Source: Anodontia alba
Taxonomy: Eukaryota; Mollusca; Bivalvia; Lucinida; Lucinidae
Assembly: GCA_964016985.1 (NCBI GenBank)
Contig: OZ024823.1
Location: 112,367,459-112,431,458, forward strand
Length of the DNA: 64,000 nucleotides
Reading direction: 5' to 3'
Position 1 is the stretch's first letter, and every line of letters starts with the position of its first letter. The notes below the pieces were generated by a model that was not told the origin of the DNA, did not search any database, and saw only the letters and a list, made by a program, of their open reading frames with translations. The translations under genes were made by a program, and so were the position numbers. Positions 55,096 through 64,000 of the stretch are shown piece after piece.

Positions 55096-55585
55096 ATACG
55101 TTTTGCAACAAAACACGACGAATTATCTTTTCTATGGTTGAACTACTAGCCCAAACATCCAACAACATATTATTAAATTAACGCTTGGCACCCGGGGTAA
55201 AAATGTTAGCAGGCGACAATTGAAATATTTTTCTTTTTGCCTGAGCATTGACAATGCGTATTTACTGAAACAAACTAAGGATTTCATCATCAATGTGTCG
55301 CTAAATATTCCCAGAGAATAAAATGGTAAAAGACAAAATGGGTCTAACACCGAAAGCTATCAAAAGATTTGAGGCACAATACGGTTTCTAATATCAAAAT
55401 TGGTTGACATTTTTCAGCTTTTCAGATACGCAAATACTCGTACTTTTCCGTTCTACTATCGTCTATATAGATCGGCTATCTCCGTAATCAATCGTGTTTT
55501 TTGACCGCGCGCGAATAACGCCGGTCTCTTAATATAGCTTTGGATTTTTACATATGGTAGACTATTCGATTAGCTCACTAAGGAC

Positions 55586-55639
55586 ATTTTATATTTGCCG
55601 GGACGTCGGTTTGTGACGATCCCGGCAAATATAAAAAAT
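55586..55639. repeat. Hairpin, TTTGCCGGGA stem
   Basis: ATTTTATATTTGCCGGGA, an 18-base spacer with 'cgtcggtttgtgacg', then TCCCGGCAAATATAAAAAAT. The spacer itself can pair (CGTC/GACG). Confidence 0.75.
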
Positions 55640-56006
55640 CATTAAACAAACTATGTTATAATCAGATTCATGTCTATTTTATTTTCATTTCAATCAAGAA
55701 ATTTCATAAAGTTTAATAAAAGCAAACTTTAAAGAATCACATTGTTGTCCTTTTTTACCTGTTACATTGAAAATTTATTAAACTTTAGTAGACCCTTGTC
55801 CCATATCTCTATGTAAACATGAACAAAATTCGCGCGGGTACTTAGACGTTTACGTCTAAATATTTTGTCTTGTCTTTCAGTGTTACAGCGGACTAATTTG
55901 CAGTTATGAATAAGCCCATCGGGGCTCAAAATTCTTGGTCAAACGATCAATATCTGTCAAAGGTTGTTTCAAACGTAAACATAATTATTATGTTCATACC
56001 TAAATA

Positions 56007-56318
56007 CAGACAACCCTCTTTATACTGACATTCGGTACAACGACAAAATTCATTAAAATGACAATTTGACTGTCATGAAACGTTCGCTTAAAAGGTACCA
56101 ATTAGTCACAAATTATGCAAGAATATTGTATTTAATACTTTAAAGAAACACATGTTTTGATATGTGTTAGAATCGCTCAGTGAGGCAATTCTAACAAATA
56201 TTTAAAACACATGTTCTATGTGAAATAAGAACAAAACAAGATCTTTTTACATATCAATCTGCTCCTTTAATGGCAGGTCTTTGGGAACAAATGCTGTCGT
56301 TGTAACGAGGGTTCATTG
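56007..56318. mobile_element. pogo/Tigger-like MITE carrying the hairpin core
   Basis: Ends CAGACAACCCTCTTTATACT / TAACGAGGGTTCATTG with TA on both sides. Centre: TGTGTTAGAATCGCTCAGTG AGGCAATTCTAACAAATA, then 'ctatgtgaaataagaac', close to 47434-47775. Confidence 0.85.
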
Positions 56319-57662
56319 TATACATGTATTTTTTCCTTTTCAGCGTAGTGGGATGCATTTCCAGTTTTCCACTTTTACTCGGGTTTTTCCGTAAATGCTT
56401 TCACAGGGGTTGAAATTTTGGTGTGACTATCTTGGCCTTCGGCTTGACAAGCCAAGCCCAGGCCAAAACAATGGATGGGTCATTAAAAGTACAACTTTAA
56501 AAACAGCAATCAGAGGTATACTTATTATGCACAATTCTGACGGGTCAGTTAGAGATTTCGACTCCTCTGTGGTCTCTGAACAAACCACAGGTGGCTCACC
56601 ATTCCAATGTATAATGGTGTCCGGGGAAAAGTATGCTTCAAGGCATTGGTGTACGACACATATGTTTTAAATTGTGAATCATGTGACGCTCTGGTTGTCG
56701 TAATTTAGAAGAATAGGTCTGTCTACATATATAGGTCAACAGTGCCTGTATGGATTTTGTGAAAGAAGGCCAGATCAGAGAAGACTATTCCCACCGGGCT
56801 TCCAGTATTGGTCACTGTAGTTTATCCAGCAACTCGCCATTCACCGACATGAATGGTGTTTTAATAAGACCTGAAAGTCCAATGGGCAGCTGTCCTTTGT
56901 ACCTTCTCAGCTTGATCTGTTAAAATCTTAAGTGTATGGATTCGAAATTGGGGCTGTGTACTCAAGCTTGGGGCATGCGAGCGTTTTATGTACAGTTGTA
57001 TTGAGTAAACCGACATATGACTGCATTTCTAGACGTTAGCTGGACTGTCTTAGTTTGGTTTCCTTCTTGAATTTCAATCTTAAACTTTAACTTTAACTTC
57101 GACTTAAACAAATATTATTTTTTATTCAACTCGTGCTCATTTTTTAATTCTTGTTTCATAAGGTTATCTTTTGATTATTGTTCCCTTTTTAAAACAAAAC
57201 ATTACAGCACAAAACCTTGATAGAAATAAATAAAATAAATACACGCGAGCTTTATGGTAAATAAATCTGACATTTTGACTGGCACTTTTCACTGACTAAC
57301 AAATTTTATTAACGTGAAACACACATTTACTAACAAATGATCAACTTAATTTCACGCCAACCAAACATAAGAATGCTTAAACATTGGTTAAGAACGCAAA
57401 GCAGTTATAGCGACATCCGGTTAGGAATTTTATGGCGCAGAAAGGTAAACAAACTTTGCACTTTCTGCCTTACATGGGCGATATAAATATGTTGAGGAAA
57501 TAATTAAAAACATCGGGCTTATGGTGTAAATCTAAGACCTTGTTCTTCATTCAGATAGGCTGAAATTATTTTCGCTTGCTGCAGGTGTGATGAAAGCCCT
57601 CAATAAACTTGGAAATCGTTAATTTGATTTTGCGATTTGCTAGAAGTTATGCATATTTTTAA
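56319..57662. other. Unassigned sequence with one coding-like frame
   Basis: Plus frame 56395-56670 (91 codons) reads LKFWCDYLGLRLDKPSPGQ, NNGWVIKSTTLKTAIRGI and onward. The piece LGLRLDKPSPGQNNGWV faintly recalls a CAP-Gly domain, but the typical following residues are absent and no start or splice site is convincing. 56680-57660 shows nothing recognisable. Confidence 0.35.
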
Positions 57663-59968
57663 GATTCAACTACGCTTATAGATCACATATTTACTAACAA
57701 TGAAGAAAATATCCAACATGTAAGTGTGAAACAAATTTGCTTAAGTGACCATTTTGCAGTGTTCTGTAGTCGCAAGGCTCATTCAGAGATAGGCAAAACT
57801 AAACACCAAACCATCACTTACAGGTCATTCAAAACTTTTGATGAATCTAGATTTCTCACTGACCTGAGTCTAGTCCCATAGGAAATAATTCAAGCATTTG
57901 ACAATATAGATGATATAGTCTCGGTTTGGAACACCCTATTTTTAGAAATTCTAAATAAACATGCCCTAATAAAAAGACACAGAGTTAAAAAGCAATACCA
58001 ACCAGACTGGTTAACTTCAAAAATATTAGATTGTATGAAAGAACGTGATAAATACAAACTAAATGGAAACATTGAAACATACAAAATCATACGCAATAAA
58101 GTATCCAGTTTGATTGAACAAGCTAAAAAGAGGACATATCAAACTAAAATAGAGGAAGGGAAAGATGATTCAAAAACAATCTGGAAACTATTTAAGGAAT
58201 TTGGTGCAATGGAAAGGGAAGTAGCAGCGAGCTTAATATTAATATTAAAAAAGATGATAAATTGGTACAAAAAGAATCTGAATTGACAGAATTGTTTAAC
58301 TCGTATTTTGTCAATATAGCAACTACTCTTAAAGAACCAATTATTCCATCGGACTTCGAAACACTCAGAACATTCGTCACGTCTAAGGTTCCCACAAATA
58401 CCAAGTTTAATATTTCACTTACTAATGAAACTTTTGTACAGAAATTTTTGATAAACTTGAATGTAAATAAATCAACTGGGTTAGACAATATAGGCCCAAA
58501 AATCCTTAAATTAGCTGCTAACGTTTTAACCCCAAGCCTTACGTTTATAGTTAACAAAAGCATATTATCCGGCAAATTTCCTAGTTATTGGAAAGAAGCA
58601 AAAGTTAAACCTCTTTTTAAATCAGGTGCCAAAGATGACATTAATAATTACCGACCTATCTCTATTCTCCCAACTGTGTCTAAACTCATCGAAAAATGGG
58701 TTGACAGTCAATTTTCGGTATACTTGAATAATTTCAATTTGCTTCACAAATCTCAAAGTGGGTTTAGACCTAAGCACTCCACGGAAATTGCACTTATCCA
58801 TATGATCGATTCATGGTTAAGAGCTGTAAATGTTGGAAAAATTATAGGCTGCGTATTAGTTGATTTTCGCAAAGCGTTTGATCTGGTAGATCATAACATT
58901 CTTCTGAAGAAATTAGAATGCTACAAGTGCAACGAAGCCTATCTTAAATGGTTTGAATCTTATTTAACAAACAGAATACAGAGAGTTTCCTTGGGTAATA
59001 ATCTGTCTGAGCCTGCAAGTGTGACATGTGGCGTTCCACAAGGTTCTATTTTAGGTCCTTTATTATTTCTAGTTTTCATAAATGATCTTCCATTATTTCT
59101 TCAAAGTTCCACTATTGTTGATTTATATGCGGATGATACAACTTTTTATGACTTCCAAAATGACATTAACCAACTTAAAAACAACCTACAGTCTTCGCTA
59201 GAATCATTGCACAGATGGTGCAAACAAAATGGTATGGTTCTAAATGCTAACAAGACTAAAGTTATGCTAATAACAAGCAAACAGAAGCGAAATTTCTTAC
59301 AAAATCCAGCTTTAGCTCTACGTTATAATGACATCAATATTAAAATGACAACTTGTGATAAGATTCTGGGTATACAAGTAGATGAAAATCTTATTTGGAA
59401 TAGCCAATGTCAGCAAGTATATAAAAAAGTATCCTCATATTTATGGCTGTTGAGCAAAATAAGATCATTTTTATCCATTGAACATAGATTGTTATTCTAC
59501 AAAGCTTATATTAAACCTCATTTTGAGTATTGTAGTGTAATATGGAGTAACACATCAAGTAGTAACATAAACAAATTCAATACATTGCAACGACGCGCAT
59601 GTAAATTAATACTGGCACAGGAATATAATGGTCTGCAAGAATCTTTAAAACGTTTTGATATTTTGTCTTTTGATCAAATTGTTTTCCTAAATAAAGCAAA
59701 AATTATGTATAAAGTTTACAACAATCTAGCGCCCACTTATTTGCAAGAGCTTTTCCAAATGAGAGATGTTAACCATGACAACACTGCATCGAACTTACGA
59801 TCAGTGTCTAGGAAGAATTATATATTACCACAGGCTAAATGCAACTTATTCAAGGGTAGTCTTTCATTCTCTGGCGTATTTGTCTGGAACAGTATTCCTG
59901 TTAATATAAAGAACTCACAGTCGTTAGATATTTTTGTAAAAAGGTATACTTATTGGATTAAACATTAA
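57663..59968 (+). pseudogene. LINE endonuclease C-terminus and reverse transcriptase, frameshifted
   Basis: Frame 0 opens with STTLIDHIFTNNEENIQ and LSDHFAVFCSRK, the C-terminal end of the endonuclease (SDH catalytic His). It then meets an in-frame TAG at 57879 and runs on to about 58207. There a one-base deletion shifts to the frame that continues without stops to 59968. That long frame (568 codons from the ATG at 58262) holds NYRPISILPTVSK (about 129-141), LVDFRKAFDLVDH (catalytic Asp 201), CGVPQGSILGPLLF (256-269) and the YADD pair (289-292). The RT half is intact, so decay is mild. The ATG at 58262 is internal, not a real start. Confidence 0.92.
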
Positions 59969-60352
59969 TATATATATATTTTCTACTATATTTGCAATTT
60001 AACATTATATATACCTCCACCGCCATAATTAAATATTGATATTGAACGCCTGTCTGTCTCTCTGTCACTCCCTGTCTGTCTCTCTCTCTCTCTCTTATTG
60101 CTGTTTTGTTGCCATTAATTCATTTGAATTGTTATTGATTCATTTCTCCAATGATTTTTATCTTTGTAAATATACATCTACGGATGTTAATCTTCACACC
60201 TCAATTTAATGTATTTTTATATATTATGCCCATGCATATTTGTTTACGCTTGTACTGTTTGTGTATTTGTTGCTAAAGAGGGCCCCAAGGAAGATTGGCT
60301 ACCAGCCAATTGGGTTACCCTCTCAAAATAAAGAATTTACTTACTTACTTAC
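57663..60352 (+). mobile_element. 5'-truncated CR1/L2/Jockey-type LINE
   Basis: Begins inside the endonuclease domain and continues through the reverse transcriptase to a 3' untranslated part. That part ends in a short hairpin (TTGGCTACCAGCCAA), AATAAAGAATT and (TTAC)4, the microsatellite-type tail usual for CR1/L2-like LINEs. 5' truncation is typical of incomplete reverse transcription. Confidence 0.9.
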
Positions 60353-60508
60353 ATATCATGATGCCAATGCACATGACCCAGAAATCACGAAGGAAAATGT
60401 CGAAAATGATTCCTCCGGATAATGTATTATTCACTCAAAATTTATCTTGAGGGTATGCCTTGAAATGTCCCTTCTGAGGTTCTAACAAATATGGTTTATT
60501 CTTTATAG

Positions 60509-60595
60509 GATTTACAAGACTTCTCATCACAACAGAAACGTTGCTCTTTTCCAGCTGGTTCCTGTTTACGACACCTGTATTGTCTCAAGCTGAAG
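60509..60595 (+). CDS. Signal-peptide exon, second family member
   Basis: Plus-strand exon of 87 nt, acceptor TTCTTTATAG| and donor GAAG|GTAAGG, both phase 1. It reads FTRLLITTETLLFSSWFLFT then TPVLSQAEG, 19 of about 28 residues or more shared with 39022-39108. The hydrophobic core and the LSQA cleavage-like site fit a signal peptide. Intron bases on both sides also match the 39-kb copy (GGTAAGGGAAACACAGTTTG). It probably starts another SUEL-family lectin gene reading rightward; no lectin exon is visible before base 64000. Too short for a frame scan. Confidence 0.65.
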
Positions 60596-60976
60596 GTAAG
60601 GGAAACACAGTTTGCAGGTATTCTGGTAATTGTGACACTAGAACTGTGCACAAGAACTAAGTGAAAGATAAGTGAGATAAGCTTAATCTAAACGAAACAG
60701 AGAAGTGAACGAGACCAAAAGCATGGCATGTCTCAGTTCTCGTGTCCATATTATTTACCTTTCCAAATCGCGAATTTCCCGCTCTTTAACCAAGCGCACA
60801 CAAAGTCGTTCATGATAAATGGGAAAAAGGTATTGTATTTATTTAGGCTTCGGACAGACATGCTGAGCAAACAGTGTAGACCTACATCATACGCCGCATA
60901 ATGCGGCTTATAATTAGGTTCTACATTAGTTGTCTTCCAGTTTTCATCAACATCATAACATAACATAACAAAACAA
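60596..60976. other. Intron-like sequence with a small hairpin
   Basis: Around 60873-60935 'gcaaacagtgtagacctaca' and 'catacgccgcataatgcggc' form a worn member of the GCAAACAGT hairpin class. Nothing else recognised. Confidence 0.45.
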
Positions 60977-61361
60977 GTAAGAGAAAAGTCCTGGGAGTGC
61001 CACAATCACAAACCGCAGACCTTCCCAGACCCCAAGAGGAAGAGGAAACCGACAAATCCAAACAAGCACAAACCGAACAAACGTACGAAAAGCACTAAGA
61101 TTAGCTCTCTCTTCCCCAAGCGAGGTAATCGCAATACTAAAAGGACTGAAAACAAGAACAAAGTGACACACGGAAAGACGTACAACAAATCGCCTCGTAG
61201 AATAAACCACAAAGCAACAAAGAGTAAGACTAACACCGGGACCACCGCCTTAGAACGGTCAGTAGAGCAAACCACCGGGGGGGGGGGGGGTTAAAGCACT
61301 TTTACAGCTAGCTAACTTCACCTGGGTCCCGATGCTCCTCTTAATACAGAAACACATAAAA
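60977..61361 (-). repeat. Dispersed repeat family B, copy 5
   Basis: Starts GTAAGAGAAAAGTCCTGGGA and ends near 'cccgatgctcctcttaata'. Has a G homopolymer (about 61278-61290) at the same place as copy 2. Confidence 0.85.
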
Positions 61362-61548
61362 AAGTTTATTTCGTAATGAGAGCCACCGGCCCAAAATACA
61401 TTGCAATTCAACATGTACATTTGGAGTGGCATATAATACAAACAACAGCTAATTAACTTAAATGAACTATATTGCAACAGGAAGTCAAATGGGAGACGTA
61501 TATAGGAGTCATCACATCGCCTGGTTGGTTGGTTGGTTTGTTGGTTGG

Positions 61549-62035
61549 TTGGTCGGTCCAAGTTTGTGACGCGAACTACTTCTATAGTTTTCATTAGATT
61601 TTTATGAAATTTGATATGGGTTATCAGCATGATGAGAGGTAGTGCGTGATATATCTATGTAGGATTATCTACTCTTGGTACAATTTGTGACGTACACTAC
61701 CTCAATTTTTTTTTTCCTTTAGATTTTCATAAAGCTTTTCAGAAATGACCGGCATAATGATTAATAGTACCAGATATAACAATAGTTTTGTTGCAGGGTT
61801 ATCTGCCCTTGGAGCTTAAATACGTCTGTCCAGCTACTTCAACAGTCTCTGTTATTTTCGTGAAGCTTTACAAAAATTATCAGTATGATGAGTAGTAGTG
61901 CGTGGCATAAAATTGTTTTGTTGCAGTGTTATCTGCCCTTGGTACTTAGGCCCATCTTTCCAACATTTTTACGCGCGAACTACTGCGACAGCTTTGTTAG
62001 ATTTTCATAAATTATCCATTATATTGAGTACAAGT
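61549..62035. repeat. Four imperfect tandem units of about 120-135 bp
   Basis: Units share 'gacgcgaactact', 'ttagattttcataaa', 'cagcatgatgag', 'gttatctgcccttgg'. Preceded by a GGTTGGTTGGTT run (about 61520-61553). Confidence 0.75.
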
Positions 62036-62219
62036 GGTGCTGTTGCCATTGGCGCTGCAGGAGGCAGTGAGGGCTCTGGGTTTAAACCAGAGTGGTTCAT
62101 GTGTATGAGTACTTTGGGAAATAAGGTGTTATATAATTTATAGCAATAACATTTTTTTGAGGTGGTATTTTTATTACCTAGGTTTCTCTACGTTTATTCG
62201 TTCCGTGATCGAGGAAGAT

Positions 62220-62345
62220 TTGCGCGCGCACACGCGCGCGCCCTCGTGCGCGCTGCGTGCGTGCGTGCGTTAGCATACTAAATAAAAATTAGAAAGACGA
62301 CATTTTGATCCCCCCTCCCCCTCCACACACACACACACACACACA
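62220..62345. repeat. Alternating GC tract and (AC)n
   Basis: 62220-62269 is almost entirely alternating purine/pyrimidine (TGCGCGCGCACACGCGCGCG, then CGTGCG repeats), able to adopt left-handed DNA. A C-run and (AC)11 follow at about 62308-62345. Confidence 0.85.
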
Positions 62346-64000
62346 GAAAGAGAAAACAGGCTTTGGTATTTGATGCAAATAGTCTCCTTATGAGACAATT
62401 TACATTAAATTTCAAAGCCTGTTTTCTAAAAGAAATAAAAGCTGTTACCAATATGTCTTAGAAGACAATTTTCATGAAATTTCAAAGCTTGTTTTCAGTT
62501 TGTCGTCCGCCAGTTAACCCCAGAGAGTGATAAAGGTTAATATCATTATATCTTTACTCGGTGCCTTGGAAGTGAATAGTCAGATCATTGTGGACTTTGT
62601 TGGGTACCTCTAGATTTATATTTTTCACGAGAGCGGCGCGTACACATTGTAGAAAATGCTCAAAAGAGTTTTTGTATATAGCAAAGGTGCGAAACACCTC
62701 TTTTTGATTGTTTCGGTTGTTTTAATGTCCCCAACTTTGAAAAGAGGTGGGGGGGGGGGTGCATATTGCTTTTGCTTTGTTCGTCGTTCGTCGCACATTA
62801 ACTTGTGTACAAGACATCTCAAAAAGTATTTGAACTATGGTCTTCATATTTGGCACATTTATTTGGACTGAGGAGTAGATCACCCTGAGTTATGCTCCTT
62901 CTCAAGTTTGGCATTATATAGGCACAAGTGTATAGTTTTGGGGCATAGTGTTTTACAAAAACTCATTTCTTCTGTTCTTTCGACAGCCTTTAGAAAGCAG
63001 TTTTTCGCTTGGAGTTTTATTCCAAATGAAAATGTTTTCTTTTGAAGGACTATATCTTATTAGAAACTGTTTTCCTTTTCTGTTTCTGCACTTCAATTTC
63101 AAGTATTTATTGTAAAATTAATTTTACGGCCAAAAAATGGGTCTGACAGATGCAATTTTTTATAGAAAATTGGATTTTTTTCTTTTTTTTTTAATTTCTT
63201 ATTAGCAAATAGTTTTTTAACTGATTTTCAATTATTGATGTTTCATAACAGTAAACGTCAAAGAGATTGCCCTTGGAAACAAAGAAACCATTACAAATTA
63301 GAGAATGAAAGTCTCGGTTTTATTGAGACTCTTCATAAGGAGTAGAGAAACTGTGAAAATTTCGGACATTTTGAACAAGCGGAACTTGTTGAAAACCTGC
63401 ATCCAAACTGCCTACTCTATCGACTTTTGCTTAATTTGTAGGCATTTTACTATGGTAAAAAATGCATTTTCTTTTAATTTTCTAAAAACTGTCTAAACAA
63501 TTTCTAAAACCACTGAACAGAATAAAACTTTTTGTGCATAGGTAGTTACAACAAAAGTTTTTTGCATTGATACACATTTGCTTACATGTATTTAATTTTT
63601 CTGAGTGAAGCACCCCGCGCACAAAAACAAAAAGTAAAAAAGACTTTCTGAAAGATGTGGAAAGAGTGACATGTGTCCTTAATATATAAGTACGCCTAAA
63701 GTAGGCAATCAGTGCTAGTTGACCCTGTGTCAGTAATTGTGTAACTTAGTATAATATCATGTCATGTGTCTGAGCTTTGTTATTTCAGTCAGCAGCACTC
63801 TAACTAAAAGCGAGCATTGAGCTTCCAGTCATGTACGTACAGGCACAGTTGTGACCCTTAGATCGATTGTTTAAAGCAAAATTAAGGGAATTGTGTATAC
63901 TTGGTGATGGTTCCTACATTTCCTAACAAGCAAGATAAGATTTTATGACTTCCTGTTTGTTTACGCCTCCGCCATTTTCATTATAGTATCACCGCTGTCC
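62346..64000. other. Unassigned sequence to the window end
   Basis: 62350-62515 contains two 'gaaatttcaaagc.tgttttc' repeats and 'tttgtcgtccgccagttaac', a worn MITE-D-like end. About 63256-63345 holds a diverged MITE-H end ('agattgcccttggaaacaaagaa', quoted in two parts: agattgcccttgg, aaacaaagaa). A G-run at 62749-62759. No lectin exon or other gene recognised, though introns of the gene begun at 60509 may cover this part. Confidence 0.45.

Noticed and set aside
56395..56670. CAP-Gly-like string in a plus frame
   Set aside because: Only about 17 residues resemble the domain and the required following motif is missing.

Overview
The window looks like nuclear DNA of a marine mollusc, most likely a bivalve. 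It is AT-rich and gene-poor, packed with short palindromic non-autonomous transposons, contains two non-LTR retrotransposons, and holds split exons with GT-AG boundaries for SUEL (galactose/rhamnose-binding) lectin domains. The organism is inferred from this combination; no ribosomal or mitochondrial marker is present. No tRNA, rRNA, CRISPR array or bacterial operon was seen.

Layout. From about 1 to 7.45 kb and from about 15.7 to 22.76 kb are two direct copies of one segment (duplicon 1 and duplicon 2). Each carries one SUEL lectin exon on the minus strand, a 48-bp tandem repeat and the same series of palindromic elements. They differ by clean insertions: a 1.3-kb mariner and one MITE only in duplicon 1, another MITE only in duplicon 2. 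The array has about 4 units in one and about 18 in the other. Duplicon 1 is cut by a 200-N scaffold gap. Between the duplicons lies an almost complete L1/Tx1-like LINE on the minus strand (10.4-15.6 kb; zinc-knuckle ORF1, endonuclease, reverse transcriptase, one frameshift). 25.0-26.2 kb is an array of ~140-bp repeats. 32.4-39.1 kb holds the best host gene: on the minus strand a signal-peptide exon (39.1 kb), a SUEL lectin exon (34.2 kb) and a transmembrane exon (32.5 kb), all with phase-1 boundaries, so they can splice into a secreted-then-anchored single-pass membrane lectin. A second copy of the signal exon lies on the plus strand at 60.5 kb and probably opens another family member that continues beyond the window. 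57.7-60.35 kb is a 5'-truncated LINE of the CR1/L2/Jockey type. The rest (40-57 kb, 61-64 kb) is mostly palindromic elements, tandem repeats and unassigned AT-rich DNA.

The most unusual signal is one hairpin core (TTAGAAYCGCCTC, a 3-5 nt loop, then its complement). It sits in the middle of at least two MITE families with unrelated ends: a family with ~20-bp ends CATTACGAAAACACGCCTAT (about 17 copies or fragments here), and pogo/Tigger-like MITEs with CAGT ends and TA target duplications (4 copies). The stem is kept while the loop triplet varies from copy to copy. Most small open frames in the window are chance readings of these repeats and were not annotated as genes.
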